The notes under the pieces: model-generated
The model's input: only the letters and a program-made list of their open reading frames with translations
Database searches by the model: none
Told to the model about the DNA's origin: nothing
Assembly (NCBI GenBank): GCA_017615055.1
Contig: JAGAAW010000027.1
Coordinates: 1 to 44,512 of the forward strand
Origin: Fibrobacter sp.
Lineage (GTDB): Bacteria > Fibrobacterota > Fibrobacteria > Fibrobacterales > Fibrobacteraceae
Length of the DNA stretch: 44,512 bases
Direction: 5' to 3'
Program-made: the position numbers and the translations under genes
Shown here: piece by piece, positions 22,301-37,300 of the stretch
How the letters are laid out: every line of letters begins with the position of its first letter
Position numbering within the stretch: position 1 is the first letter of the stretch

Positions 22301-25300
22301 GTTCGATGACTTTGCTGGGTAGAACGTATTACAACCGGAATGTTGGAACATTGGTTAGTTCCGGTAATAGCGTGATGATATATTTCACTTCAGACGGCTC
22401 CAATGTGAGCGATGGCCTGGACCTTACGGTGACTCTGCTCGATGCTACGGTGCCCCATGCGGTATCTGTTGCCGAAGATGTGGCGGGGGGCACGCTCGTT
22501 GCAAATCCTGTAAACGCCGTCTTGAACACGGAAATAACGGTTTCTGCGACTCCGGCAGAAGGCTTTGCCTTGACGAGGGTGTATGTTGAAAAGCCAAATG
22601 GGTATAGGGTTACCGTAACAGGCGGGGATTGGACTACTGGGAATACGGCTACCTTTGTTATGCCTTATTCCGATGTTACCGTCACGCCTGTATTTACAGC
22701 ATTAATCGATAACCTTTCTATCAATATGCCTTCGTCCGGAACGCATGAAATTGACATTGCCCCGGGAATAACATCGTTCAAGGTGTATGATGACGGTGGC
22801 TCGGACTATGCCTATACAACCAATGCTTACGGCTACCTCGTATTGAGAGCCCCTGAGGGCTATGCCTTGCAGGTGACAGGAACCGTGAGTACGGATGTTG
22901 GTGGAGACTACCTGACCATCTATGATGGGGATTCTGATTCGGCTCCGGAAATTTTGTCGCAAAAGTCAAGTACGTCCTTAGGCAAGGCTGTCGATATTGG
23001 TGTGCAGACGAGTTCTGCCAATGCCATGACGCTCTATTTCCATTCTGACAACCAGTATCAATTTGATGGCATTGACCTTACCGTGAAGGTAATCCCTCCC
23101 AAGGCGGTGTCTGTTGCTCTCGTTCAGGGTGGTTCTGTTTCGGCGGTGAGTTCGGCATATTCGAGCCAAACGGTTACATTGACCGCGACGCCTGACGAGG
23201 GCTATGTTCTTGATGGCTTTGTCGCGTATTCCGACGGGAATGCCGTAGATGTGAATTTCAGGAAGTGGAACAACACGGCAACATTCGTGATGCCGGACGA
23301 AGCGGTCACGGTGACGCCTGTATTTGCGCCTGTAAATGAACTGTTTGTGAATATGCCTGTTTCTGGGACGGATACTGTTGTTATTCCTGAGGGCGTTAAA
23401 TCCTTCAAGGTTTACGATGATGGTGGCAGTTCGGCGAACTACAGCAATAATGCCAATGGCTACGTTGTGCTGGTCGCTCCAGAAGGTCACTTGCTGCGGG
23501 TGAGTGGCACATTGACCGCCGAAGGCACCAAGAGGGACAACCTGACTATTTACGATGGCAGTAATAGCGCATTGCTGCTTAACTCGTTTGCTGGAGCGTC
23601 CAACGGCATCGCTGCCGATATAGGTACTGTATGGAGCTTGAGCAATACCGTCAAGTTGTACTTCAAGTCGGACAATACGGTGAATTTTGCCGGCCTTGAC
23701 CTGACTGTGATGGTTGAAGATGCGACAATCCCGTATACGGTAACGCTGAACTCGGCAGAGGGTGGCAGCATGGTCTCGAGCAATGGGGCTGCATCTGTTA
23801 CTGTGGGTACGTTGATTATGCTGACCGCTACCCCGCAGACGGGGTATATTCTCACGGGGGTCTCCGTGCTTGATGCTGATGGCAATACGGTGGAGGTTTC
23901 TGGCAATAACTGGTATTCTGGCAATGTTGCGCAGTTCTTGATGCCAGCCTCGAATGTTACTGTCACGCCTGTTTTCTCCGATAAGGTGACAGCGGAAGAC
24001 GGCCTCTACATCAATATGCCGGTGACTGGGACGCTTGTGGCCCAGATTCCTGAAAATGTCGTCTCGTTCTCGGTTTATGATGATGGTGGCGCAGATGGAA
24101 ACTATAGCAATAACTCTGAGGGTTATCTTGAACTGATTGGCGTAGACATTAAACGGTTCTCCGCTAACCTTGTGATGAGTTCAATAGACTATTCCGATGA
24201 GGGATTGCGCTTTGATAGGGGTGATGGCACGTGGTACAGTTTGTCGGGTAGTCTGAAAAGTATTCGCAATACACTGAAGTTGCGCTTCAGTTCGGATATG
24301 TCGCAAAATGATGAAGGCTTTGAAATTGCAGTAACACAGACCCCTGCAGACTCTGTTACGGTTACACCTGTTGAGGGCGGGTCTGTTGTTTGCGACAACC
24401 GTTATCCTGCCGCAAATTCTACGGTTACCTTGACCATAACGCCGGCAGAAAATTACTACTTGAAAGGAATCTCTGTTGTAGATGTTGACAATAATTCGAT
24501 TCCGCTAAATGGGGTGTGGTCTTTGACCAATACGGTGACTTTTGATATGCCGTATACTAGCGCGACGGTAGTTCCTGAATTTACAAATGACTTGCAAGCG
24601 GCAGGGGGCATGTTTGTCAATATGCCGCATACGGGTACGCAGATAGTCCAAATCCCTGCAGGAATTGCGGCGCTCAAGGTGTATGATGATGGTGGTGCGG
24701 ATGGTGTATATTTTAATAATTCGAATGGCACTCTTGAACTCGTTGCTCCGGAAGGTTACGTGCTGCAATTGAGCGGTAGCATGGTTGCAGAACAGAAACG
24801 CTACGATCACTTGACTATTTCCGATGGAACAACGACGTTCCTGTCTAATGCGGGAACATCAACCAGCGGATCTACTTACACGGTGGGGTCCTTTACGAGT
24901 AGCGGTCAGTCCATGACGGTGTCTTTCCACTCAGATGGGTCAGGCGCTTATGCGGGGCTTGCTTTGGATGTTACGCTCATAAATCTATTTGAAGAATGGA
25001 CCGTTACGATGGGCTCCTATGCAAATGGAACGATTTCTGCAGATCCTGAAACAGCATTAGAAGGGGCTACGGTTACCTTGACCGCAGAGCCGGATGAAAA
25101 TTATGTGCTTAACGGGATTACTGTCGTTGACGGTTCTGGCAATAACGTGCCGGTTTCCGGAGGTTCTTGGCTGGACGGTGTTTCTACGTTTGTCATGCCT
25201 GCCTCAAATGTTACGGTTACGCCTACATTCCTGACCAATGCCACTGCAGATGATGGGCTGTATGTCAATATGCCTATTACGGGAACGCGCGTTGTTAATA

Positions 25301-28300
25301 TCCCTGGAAGTGTACAATCGTTCAAGATTTACGATGATGGTAATGGTATTAGTGGGGACTATAGTAATAATGCCGATGGCTCGATTGAATTTGTTGCTCC
25401 GGAGGGTTACCTGCTTCAGGTGACGGGCTCCATGGCCGTTGAATACAATTCTGGCGATATTCTGACGCTCTATGATGGCGACCTGTCGGCTTCTAGAAAA
25501 ATGTCCAGAAACTTTACTAACAGCACGATAGATTTCTTGACCTCGGGTAACAAGTTGGCTGTTTCTTTCGTGACGAATGAGTCTGAAGCCAGATCGGGCC
25601 TTGATTTGACGGTTACGGTTCTCGCAGCGAATACTCCTCATAATATTACGGTTCAAAATGTATCTGGCGGCTCCGTTAGCGTTACAGAAACTTCTGTTGC
25701 TTCTGGCACAGAGGTGGTTGTGACGGCCACTCCCAATGAGAACTACGTTCTTACAAATGTGAATGTGGTTAACTCCGATGGGGCTAGAGTTGAAGTGACT
25801 GGCGGAACATGGACTTCGGGTGGCGTGGCGACATTTGTGATGCCTTTCTCCGATGTTACCGTGACACCCGTGTTTGGCACGAATTTGACGGCAAATGATA
25901 AACTGTACCTTGAAATCCCTTATATCGGAACGGAGTCTGTCACGATTCCTGCGGGAGTGCGTTCGTTTAAGGTGTACGATCATGGTCATGACCGCACCGG
26001 TACCAATGATGCGGCGGATTATTATTCCAATAATGCCGATGGGTATCTGGAATTGACTGCTCCAGAAGGGCATATTTTCCAGGTGACAGGAAAAAGATGG
26101 ACACATTCTAATGACTTCCCGATAATTTACGACGGAATCAACACGTCTGCTATAATTTATGACTATAGAGTTGAAGCGGGAATGTATGGTACACCTATCG
26201 GAGCCCCGACGACTACGGGTAATACGATGACGATTTATTTTTCGACAAATTATTCGAATATAGACAGGGGCTTGGATTTTACCGTATGTGTGTTTAAACC
26301 TTCGGATGAGCATGCAGTTTCTGTTTCTTCAGATATTACTGGCGGTACAATTACGCCATCTGTGGCTGCGGCACCGTTTGGGTCGACGGTTTCTATAAAT
26401 GTGACTCCGGCTACGGGCAATCTGCTCTCTAGCATTGTCGCCAAGGATGAATTTGGCAACAACATGAAAATAGAGGGAGATTGCGTATTCTCGGGTGAAT
26501 GCCGGTTCAAGATGCCGCCTTCGGACGTGAAGATTTCGGCACAGTTTACCAGCGATTGGTCTGCGGACGGAGGTCTTTATGTCAACATGCCGTTTACTGG
26601 AACGCAGGTAGTCAATATTCCTCAGGGCGTGAAGTCCTTTAAGCTTTATGATGATGGCGGTAGTGGAATCTATTGTACCACCCTTGCCGATGGTTATTTG
26701 CAGTTGGTTGCGCCTAGCGGTCTTGTATTCCAGGTGGCGGGAAAGGTGGAACTGACCGATGATGGGGACAAGCTTATTGCCTATGATGGTGCAGACTCTA
26801 CGGCACGGACGCTTTTGAAGACTCCGTATGGTAGTTACAATTATTCGAGCAATTACCAGATTGACACGCTGATGAGTTCGCAGAATGTCCTGACATTGCA
26901 CTTGATCACGGATGCCGATTCCATTTTGGATGATGTAGATTTGACAATAACGCTTGTGGACCCCTCCATAGTGCATACGGTGACATTGTCTGAGGGTGTG
27001 TCTAATGGAACGGCTTCGATTGAACCTTCCAGTGCTCCCTATGGAACCTCCGTTACAATGACAATGACTCCTGAAGAGGGATATTTCCTTGACAGTACGG
27101 TTGCTACTGATGAAAATGGCAGTGCCGTCCCGTTAACGGGTGGAGCATGGTATTCTGGTACCAATGTGGTAGAATTTTCCATGCCTAATTCGGACGTTGT
27201 GGTTGCACCGGGATTTTCTAATGATTTGACGAATTTGTATGTCAACTTCCCCTTGACCGGGAAGAAAACCGTGCATATTCCTGCCAACGTGAGCACGTTC
27301 AAGGTTTATGATGACGGAGGCAAGGATGGTAAGTATACCCTTGGCGCCAAGGGTACCGTAGAACTGGTCGCACCTGCGGGCAACGTCTTGCAGATTAGCG
27401 GAGTTATGGTTCAAGGCTATTCGTGTGCAGACATGTACATTTATGATGGTACGTCTACATCAACGCAGTTCTCGCCTGCTTTGGTAGCCCCTGCTGAAAC
27501 AGGAGGGGACTATACCATCGGTCCGTTTACGAGTTCGGGTCAAATCATGACCTTGACATTTACGACAAGCTGCCTGAGCGGCGGCGGTTATGATGGGCTT
27601 GATTTGACGGTGACGCTTGTCCCGTCTACTGAAACCCACCATGTGACAATCAATGATGCTGAAAATGGTACCATGGTCAGCGATAATGATGAGTTTATGA
27701 TTGGCGAAGTCGTTACGTTGACGGCATCACCCGATGATGGATACATCCTGTCGCAGGGTACTGCGGTTCTTGGCTGTGACGACAAGCCTTTGTCCTATTC
27801 TGGCGGATGGTATACGGGTAACCAGTTAACCTTCGTTATGCCTGCATGCGATGTGACGATAACGCCGGCATTTGCTACGGAATACTTTATCAATATTCCC
27901 CAGAATGGAACGGTTGCTATAGATGTGCCCTCTAGTATAACCTCGTTTAAGGTTTATGACGATGGAGGTAGCGATGCAAACTATAGCAGTAAGGCTGACG
28001 GGTATCTCAAGCTGTCCCTGCCAGAAGGCTATGGGGTGCGCGTTACTGGAACCGTTTATACGGAGTGGCGCGACTTTGTCACTATTTTTGATGGTGATCT
28101 CTCGTCTCCAAAATTACTGGATATGTTTGCTGGTTCTACCAGTATCGATGTCGTTGGCTTAAATGATGCCATAACATTCCATTTGACTTCGGATAATTCG
28201 TCGCAATATAGTGGCGTCAATTTTACCGTAACCCTATACAACAAGGTCCAGTCTCATACGGTGACCCTTGCCGACGGGGTGCAGAATGGAACAATCTCTG

Positions 28301-31300
28301 TAGACCATACTCCTGCCCTTTGGCTTGATACCATCAGTGTGACTGTGGCTCCGAACACGGGCTATTACCTTGACGGCGTTGAAGCCTTCGATGAAGATGG
28401 AAATTCCTTGAAAGTATTTGACGGCTACTGGTTTACCGACAACAAGGCCACGTTTGTGATGCCTTCTTCGAATGTTACGGTTGAACCCCATTTTGTCCTG
28501 GGTACGGTAACGGCAGGGAACGAATATGTCAATTTGCCGGTAACGGGGAGGAGAATTGTCAACATCCCCGAAGGAGTCTCCACGCTTCATGTGTATGACG
28601 ATGGTGGGGTAGATGGCAATTATAGTATCGGGGCTAATGGCGTCCTTACGCTTATTGCTCCAGAAGGTTATGTGCTTCAGGTGGAGGGCATTGTTGATAT
28701 CGTTGAGAGTGACTATCTGGCGCTCTACAATGGCGATAGCACAAAATTTGCGGATTGTTTCTTCGCTCAGTCGTCGAACTTTGGATCGATGATGACTAGT
28801 GGACGCGCAATGACGGTAAAGCTCGTTGATTATAGCTCAGATAATGCTTCTGGCTTTGACTTGACGGTTTCGCTTGTTGCGGCTGCCGATGTGCCGGAAT
28901 TGACTGTTGCGGATGGTGGCGAGGTGACCGTACCTAGGTTCGGACGTGCCATAGTGCCAATTGCCGACGGTGTCAATTCGTTCCATGTCTATGATGATGG
29001 CGGCAGCGCGAATGACTATTCCGACCATGCCAACGGGTACCTTGAGTTGATTGCTCCTGAGGGCAAGGTGCTCCAATTGAGCGGAAATCTGGAAACGTAT
29101 AACTACTCTGACAAGTTGACGATTTTTGATGGCGATTCAACTTCGACCAAAAAGTTCTTGAATGGTTCGTACGGGTCCGTCGAGTTGGGCACTGTTGCAA
29201 GCAGCGGTCGTGTTGTTACACTCCATTTTACTTCAGATTATTCGAACGAAGCGTCTGGCTTTGATTTTGAGGTGAATGTTGTTGCCCTGGATATTCCGTA
29301 TACCGTCTCCGTTTCAACTGCAGAAAATGGCAGTATGGATCTCGTTGGCGAAAACCAGTTCTATTTCGGCGATACGGTCACCTTGTCTGCTCACCCGAAT
29401 AGCGGTTATCTGCTGAAATCAATCTCTGTAGATGCCAACGGCAAGCATGTTGATCTTGTTGAGGATGGCCATTTGGAGGAATATGGTACGGCAAGATTTG
29501 TTATGCCGGCTACCGATGTGACCGTTATTCCGGAATTTTCAACTACGCTGTCTGCGGAAGATGGACTTTTCGTCACGACACCTGAGGTTGGGCATAAGAA
29601 GGTTGATATACCTGCAGGCGTTACGTCGTTTAGGGTTTATGACGATGGTGGAGCAGAAAATTATAGCAGCAAACTGACTACGGGCGTTCTTGAATTGACT
29701 GCACCCATAGGATATGGTTTCTACATAACGGGTTCTGTGTTCCTGAATACGAGTTATTCGTGTGTCACGGAAGGCTGTTACAACTACTTACAAATTACTG
29801 AGACGGGTCATAGCATTTATAACAATTCAACAGGATCTTATCAATCCATTAACCTGGGTTCTTTGGTAAGCAATACCAATAGCATCGCTGTGGAATACCA
29901 TACGAATTCACGTAGCACAGATGGAAATCTCGATATGTTGGTTCAAATTGTATATATCGGTGCCGATTACCACGTGACGTTCGACTTGGAACCGATTAAG
30001 GACAGGGATTCTTATATTGTCATGGGTCATGGTGATCTCTGGAAAAACGAGAATCTTACAAAGGACATGAATTCGGAAGAAAACGGGGCGTTCGTACACC
30101 TTTATGAATTCTTTGAAAACGATGACCACCTTACTGGATTTAGAACCTTCAAATGGAGCCCGGTTCCTGAAGCAGAAGAGAATAATAATGCAATATTGGC
30201 TTCGTACACGTTGACTCCTGCTATTGTGGCGACCGCGTCTACCAATGAAGATCCTCTGAGTATTAATCTCTATCCCTCCTTTGCTGGGTCGGTTACTATT
30301 GCGAATGTTGCAGAAATCCCGGTTTATGCGTATGCGAACGGGAATCGTGTACAGGAATTCCTTGATTATCATGGAAAACTCGTGCTGTCGCAGACTTTGG
30401 GCGGTAAGGACTATGCTCAGAAATCCTTCGAAGTATGGGCTGCCGATGATGACGATGTCGATCATCATGCTCTGTATATTCCGTATTCAGTGGATTATGG
30501 CGATACGTTGGTGTACGATGTCTCTACTGAGGCTGATCCTGGCTACGTAATGGTCGTTGACGGTTTTGTCGGTACTTGGCAGGATCCGACTGGTGTGGAT
30601 GTCCAGGACCCGCCGGAAGGGGAAGGCTGGGGCTACGATTTCGATACAAGGACCGTGAAGATTGCTCCGGAATACATGCCGAGTATGGAATTTAAGGTTC
30701 ACTATGAGTTGCTGCCTTATAATGTGACGTTTGACGTTCCTTCTTCCAATTCTGGCGTATTTGTTGCCAACGAAATGGCCAACAACACTATCGCTATGGA
30801 TTGGTATGATAGCTATACCGGCTTGACTATGGATAATGCTCCTGCTCCGGCCGTGTACAATGCCGATGGTTGCCGTATTGCATGGAAACTCAAGGGGCGC
30901 GATGTCGAGGTTCGTGAGAACTATGAACTTGTAGAGGAAATTCCCTTCATGATTTCGACGGCGGATAATGCATCTGCAGTGAATGCTCTTGAATTGGATT
31001 TGCAGCACCCTGTCTGCCCCAATATGGATAATGGGTCGGGTCCGGTGCATGTGCAGACGTTACAGGTGGATGAAGGTAGCGGTAAACTGGTGTTTATCCA
31101 GACGGTTGCCGATACTGTCATTACCCACGAGTTTACGGACAACCAGATGGGCGTGCCTGTGCATCTGGGTGCCAACTCGCAACAAGAAGTGGGTGTGACG
31201 CTGAAGGTTGTCGCGATACCTGATCCGGGATACGTGCTGAAGCAGATGACCTATGACATGGTAGTTGATGGCAACAACGTTACGGCATTGCTGCAAGACA

Positions 31301-34300
31301 GTACTAGTGTCAACGTGAAGCAAGACCTTACATGGCATGTGAGGTTCTCTAGTTACGAGCCGGTCTATGTTGCGTACGATCTCTCGTTGGGTGCGGAAGA
31401 TAGTTCTGAAGTTTGGCTGCCTGCCAATGCGGCGTGGAGCGAATCGCTTCCTATTCCGTACGACGGCTCTGCCACCGAAATGTGGAAGCCTTTCCGTGGT
31501 GACCGTTGCTTTGCGGGCTGGACCAAGGATTTGAATGACGCCGATGCTCCGGTTTATACGGACGTTGATTTCATGCATTCGGGTGAATTCAGCAAGAACG
31601 CTGCAGAACCTACAATGCTTTATGCCTTGTGGATGCCGTATGGAAGTGATTGCAGCTATCCGACGGCTTATGTGAACATCTATCCGCGTTACTTTGAAAA
31701 TATAAGTGACCCGTCTAGCTATATAGACATGTTTGTCGATACGCTTGTTGTGACGCAGAAATTGGACAATGTCGTGTTTACGCACAAGGACGCGTCCATA
31801 AGTTTTGGCACTAACCCGTCTGGCTACAGGGTGTCGCTTGATGTCTTGCCTGGTTCCAACCATGAACTCGATACGCTAGAGCGTTCGCTGCAGGTTACCA
31901 TGAAACAGGGGGATGCCCTTGTCACCCTTTCTGGCGATAATGATGGTTTGTTTACTCTGGGCTCTAGAGATGCCAATGAAGAATACTATGCGGGCTACAA
32001 GGATGTGACCGAATACAAGGTTGTTCTTTCGACGAATGCGGGCGATGCTACCGTGTTTTACGGCGGGAACTGGAATACTTCGGCAATTATTCGTATTGGC
32101 GGTGTTCTGCCCGATGGTAGTATTGCTCGCATTGACGCCTGCTTCACGGGTTGGTCTTTTGACCCCGATGAACCTGCAAACAGAAGTTTCGATTATGATT
32201 ATAGACGCAAGACTTTGGGAACTTCCTTGCTGCAGCAGCGTGCGGAAAGGCTTGCAATGGGCCTGAATGTCGACACGCTGTATGTAAAGTGGGAAGACGA
32301 TTATTGGAGTTGCGCTGCTGGAGATGCAGATGTTTGGTTGGATGAAGAAATCAGTAAGAATGTAACTGTTGCGCTGTATCAGGAAGTCGATGGTTCCGAT
32401 GTCAAAGTCCTCGAACTAGGGTATGATGCCAGGGTTCCGACGTCGATTAATGTTTCCCATGGTGATAATAGCTATACGGATAATGTCTACTTCACAAAGG
32501 CTGTTGTCACGCCGAAGTCGGGTGCAACGCTTAGCGATGACTACCAGTTGTCCTTTGTGAATCCGTACGATTCCGATGAACCCGAATACGTAATTACGGA
32601 TGAGCCGTTCACCTTCTCGAGTGGTGCTGTGTTACACCTGCAGGGCTTGACCAAGAATACCTACAATGTCGTTTACCATGAAAATGCTGGCGACGCGAAT
32701 GTGTTCTATGGCGAAAACTGGAGTTCAGAAGTTTCTCTCACTACCGATGATGTCCTGAGCGTTAGCCTGTTCCGTGCAGACAGGTGTCTCGCCGGTTGGT
32801 CCTTCGAGGGCGACCAGACGAAGTACATGGTTGCCGATGCTGAATTTATCGCTGCATACGAAGCGCGAGTGGCTGACGGAACCTCTACGGACCTCTATGC
32901 GGCCTGGTCGGATGACATGGATGAGTGTGGCCCGGTTGAAACGGTCGAGGTTTCGCTCGCGGCAGAACTGAAGAATTTTGCAACTGCTGAACTCATCCAG
33001 ACCGTGGGTGGCGAGCCTAAGGTTGTCGCAACTGTCGGCGCCGACGGACTCATGATTCCGAAGATGAAGGCAGTGGAATATATTACCGAGGGCTCGGTGA
33101 TTGTAGTTGGCGAGAATGGTTACTTCTCGGGTATCCGCATTGTGCCTGCTCCGGGCTATGAACTTGTGGCGGGTGTCAACCCCTCGTACAAGATTGGCGA
33201 TGCCGACGCAGTAGAGGTTACGGATGCAACACCTGCCTGGGCCATGCTCGAAGAAACTGTGCTCTCGGGTGCCGTGGCTATTATAGGTTACAAGGTTGCC
33301 TACCACGAGAATGTGGGTGACACGAACGTATTCTACGGCGAAAATTGGAGTGCCGTGGGTACGGCCAAAGTGGGGCTTGCCCTGAGTATGAGCCTGTTCC
33401 GCACCGACAAGTGCCTTGCGGGCTGGAGTTTCGTGGCGAACTCCAGTGAAGCGGCGGTCTACATGGATGTTAATCCGGAATTTATTGAGGAATATGCTGC
33501 CTTTGCCGATGGCGATGAACCTGTGGACCTATACGCCGTCTGGAGTGCGGACGATGAGGACTGCGGCAACACGGTTCAGAACGTAGATATCTCGCTCTCC
33601 GATGACTTGAAGGGCGTGGCTACTGTGGAACTCATCCAGACTGTGGATGGCGAGCCTAAGGTTGTTGCGACTGTCGGCGAAAATGGCATCTTGATTCCGA
33701 AGATGCGTGCTACGATAGTGAGTAGTAACGAAGCTATGGTCATTGTCAATGGCGAAAACGGCTACTTCTCGGGACTCCGCGTTGTGCCTGCTCCGGGCTA
33801 TGAACTTGTGGAAAATGTTAACCCCTCGTACAAGATTGGCACTGCCGATGCTGTAGAGGTTACGGATGCAACGCCTGCTTGGCTCATGACCGAAGAAACT
33901 GAACTCTCGGGCGCTGTGGCTATTACTGGCTACACGGTCACCTTCGACGAGAATGGTGGCAAGGCGAACGTGTTCTATCCGGCAGATTGGTCCGAGACGG
34001 AATCGTACAATATTGTAGATAATGACGGGACGGCGTTCCCGAAGCTTTACCGCACCGACAAGTGCCTAGTGGGTTACGGGTTCGACAAGGACGCCTCTAG
34101 GGAACAGTCCTTCCTAAAATTCGATACAAACTTCGTGAATGCTTACGACTCCGTGGTTGCCGCGGGTGTTGCTAGCCCCGTGCTCTACGGTGTGTGGAAC
34201 GAATGTACGCAGGCGCTCTACAAGGTTACCCTGAACGATATTGCCGAGGGTACGCTCGTGCTGAGCCACAACGGCAAGGTCTACAACGTGCCTTCGACGG

Positions 34301-37300
34301 GCTTCGTGGTTCCTGAGGCTACTCCGGCTCTCGAATTCGGGCTTGCGTTCACGCCGAACCTGGGTTACAAACTCAGTGATGAGGGCTCGTTCAACCTGGT
34401 CAACGAATCTGGCGTAATACAGTCCGTCGTAGAAGACAACACACTTGCCGTCGATGGCGACAAGATTGTGGATGCACCGGCGGTGACGCTCGAGAATACC
34501 TTCGCGTTCGTCACGAATGCGGGTGACGCGGTCCTGTTCTACGGTGACGATTGGGTCGAAAGTGCAGCTTATAGCCTCGATGCCCAGAATGTCAACTTCC
34601 CGAAGGGCATCTACCGCGTGGATAGCTGCTTCACGGGTTGGGCGCTCAATACGGAATCGGATCGCACTCACTTGCAGTTCAATACCGACTTCCTCGATGA
34701 TGTCGAGGCGACAAAGAATGCTGGTCTCCCGGTCGACAGGCTCTACGCCATTTGGGGTGCTTGTGAAACTGAGCAGACGATTGTGACGGTCGCTAACGCC
34801 GATCCGCTCTCCGGTACGTTCACGCTCAGCCGCACGGTCTCGCAAACGGCCAAGACCTACACGGTGGCCGGTACGGCCCTGCAGGTGCCTGCCGATGAGT
34901 CGCTCGCGTTTGCGGTCACGTTCGTGCCGAATAAGGGCTATACCTACGACGAGACTGTCGGGATTACTGCCGTGGATGCAACGGATGCTCCGGTCTCTAT
35001 GAATGCGGGTGAACTGGTGGTGGCGACCTCGCTGACGCTCTCGGCAGCGGCTACCGCCGATACCTACACCTTCGCGCTTAACGAGAATGCGGGCGATGCG
35101 AACGTGTTCTATACGGGTAGCCTTGCAACGGAATTCACCGCCAAGGTGATTGACGATGCGGATACGAGGGCTATCCCCATGAACCTCTATCGCGGCGATG
35201 CCTGCCTTGAGGGCTGGAACTTCAGTGCAACGGCAATGGTGGGCTTCTCGCAGTTGGATGACGAGTTTGTGGATGCCTATAACACATACGTTGCCGCGGG
35301 TAACGAAGCCCCGACAACGCTCTACGCTGTGTGGAATGAGGACTGCCGCCAGACTCTCTATACGGTTTCCTCTTACGACAAGCGCAAGGGTACGCTCACG
35401 CTTGCCCAGGGCAGCCGCGAGTTTGTGGTTGATACTGCCGGCCTGAAGGTCCCGTCTGTTGCGGGCGGGCTTGCCTTTACGGCTACGTTCATGCCTGCTG
35501 TGGGCTATGATTACGATGCTACCCAGGGTCTCGAAGCCTTCAACAATATGTCTCAATCCATGGGCGTCCTTACGGATGGCGCTCTGACGGTTACCAAGAC
35601 GACGGTTCTCAAGGCGGTTTCGCTCACGGCTTCTACGTATGAACTCGCGTTCAACGTGAATGCGGGCAATGCTACCGTGTACTATGGCGATGCATGGCGC
35701 ACCGGTACGGAACAGACCTCGTTCTCGCTTGCCAATGCGGGCGACTTCCCGAGTGATATCTACCGTACGGATTCCTGCCTTGCGGGTTGGACGCTTTCTA
35801 CGAGCGAGACGGCGGGCATCTTTACGGAATTCACCGGCGAGTTTGTCGACTCGGTTGCCGCGATGGATAACTTCGATGGCAAACTGTTCGCGAAGTGGGG
35901 CAACTGCATTGCGGTAAACAATGTGACCGTCGCTCAGGTTAACTCTGCTGCGGGTACCATGACGCTCAAGCAGACCGATGCCGCGGGTAACGTGCTCAAC
36001 ACTCTTGATATTGATGATGCCGAAGTGACGCTCCCGCTGGGCGATGGCGATGTAACGTTCGATGTGTCGTTTACGGTGGGCGAGGGCTACTCGCTTGTCG
36101 ATGGCGACTACTTCTACACGGTCAATGCCAGCGGCAAGAACGTTCAGGCCCTGCTGGGCAACAAGCTCACGCTTGCGGGCAATACGCTCCTGCGTGCGCC
36201 GGTCCTCTCCGACGCCTACACGATTACGTTCAACACCAATGCGGGTGACGCAAATGTGTTCTACGGTGCGGGCTGGGCTTCGGAAGGTCAGTACGCGATG
36301 GAAATGAGCGAGGTTGCTCGCACGTTCCCGACGGAAGTCTACCGCGTGGGCTACACGCTTGCGGGCTGGTCGCTTACTCCGGCAGAAAACAGCGGAGTGC
36401 GTGACTACATGTTCAATACCGACCTCGCGACGGCGCTCAAGGAATCGGGCAAGACCCAGGTTACCCTGTATGCCGTGTGGGCTGCCGCAACGAGCCAGCA
36501 GACTTATACTATCACGCTTGCCGATGCCGCTGCGGGCTACCTCACCGCATCGCAGACTGTGGGCAAGACAACCGCTTCCTTCAGGGTCGGCGAAGAAGGC
36601 CTTGAAGTCCCGGCCGTTACGGGCGGTCTCGCGTTTGACGTGACGGCGACCATGAATGCGGGCTACTTTGCGGATGGCGAAAAGCTCTACCTGCTGGCTG
36701 CGGGCGGTGCTCGTGTTGACTCCCTTGCCCGCGAAAACGGCGAACTCGTCGTGGATGGCAACAAGATTGTTGAAATCCCGTACGAAAGCGATGGCGCAGA
36801 GTTTGCATTCAGCGTAAATACGGATGCTCACGTGTTCTATGAGGACGGCTGGACCGGTTCGGGCGCTTTTGCGCTTAACGGCGACACGGCATTCCCCACG
36901 GGAATCCTCCGTACCGAAGGCAAGTTGCTGGGCTGGGCGCTCTCTCGTACCAGTACCAAGTACTACACGGCCTATAACGGCACGTTCGTGAAGGACCTGA
37001 AGAACTACAAGGCGCTTGGACTCCCGACCGGTACGCTCTATGCGGTCTGGAACGAATATGGCCTGTTCGATAACGTGAACGTGACTAACGGGAACGACAA
37101 GAACGGCTCCTTCGTGATTACCCAGACGGTGAACGGCGTAGAGACCGAGCCCATTACGGTTAATGCGGACGGTATCCAGATTCCGTATAGCGAGAAGGGC
37201 CTTACGTTCAACGTGAAGTTCGAAACCAAGCCGGGCTACTACTTCAATGCCGAACAGGCTATCTCCGGTGCGAATGCCGCCGGTGCCTCGATTGGCAATG

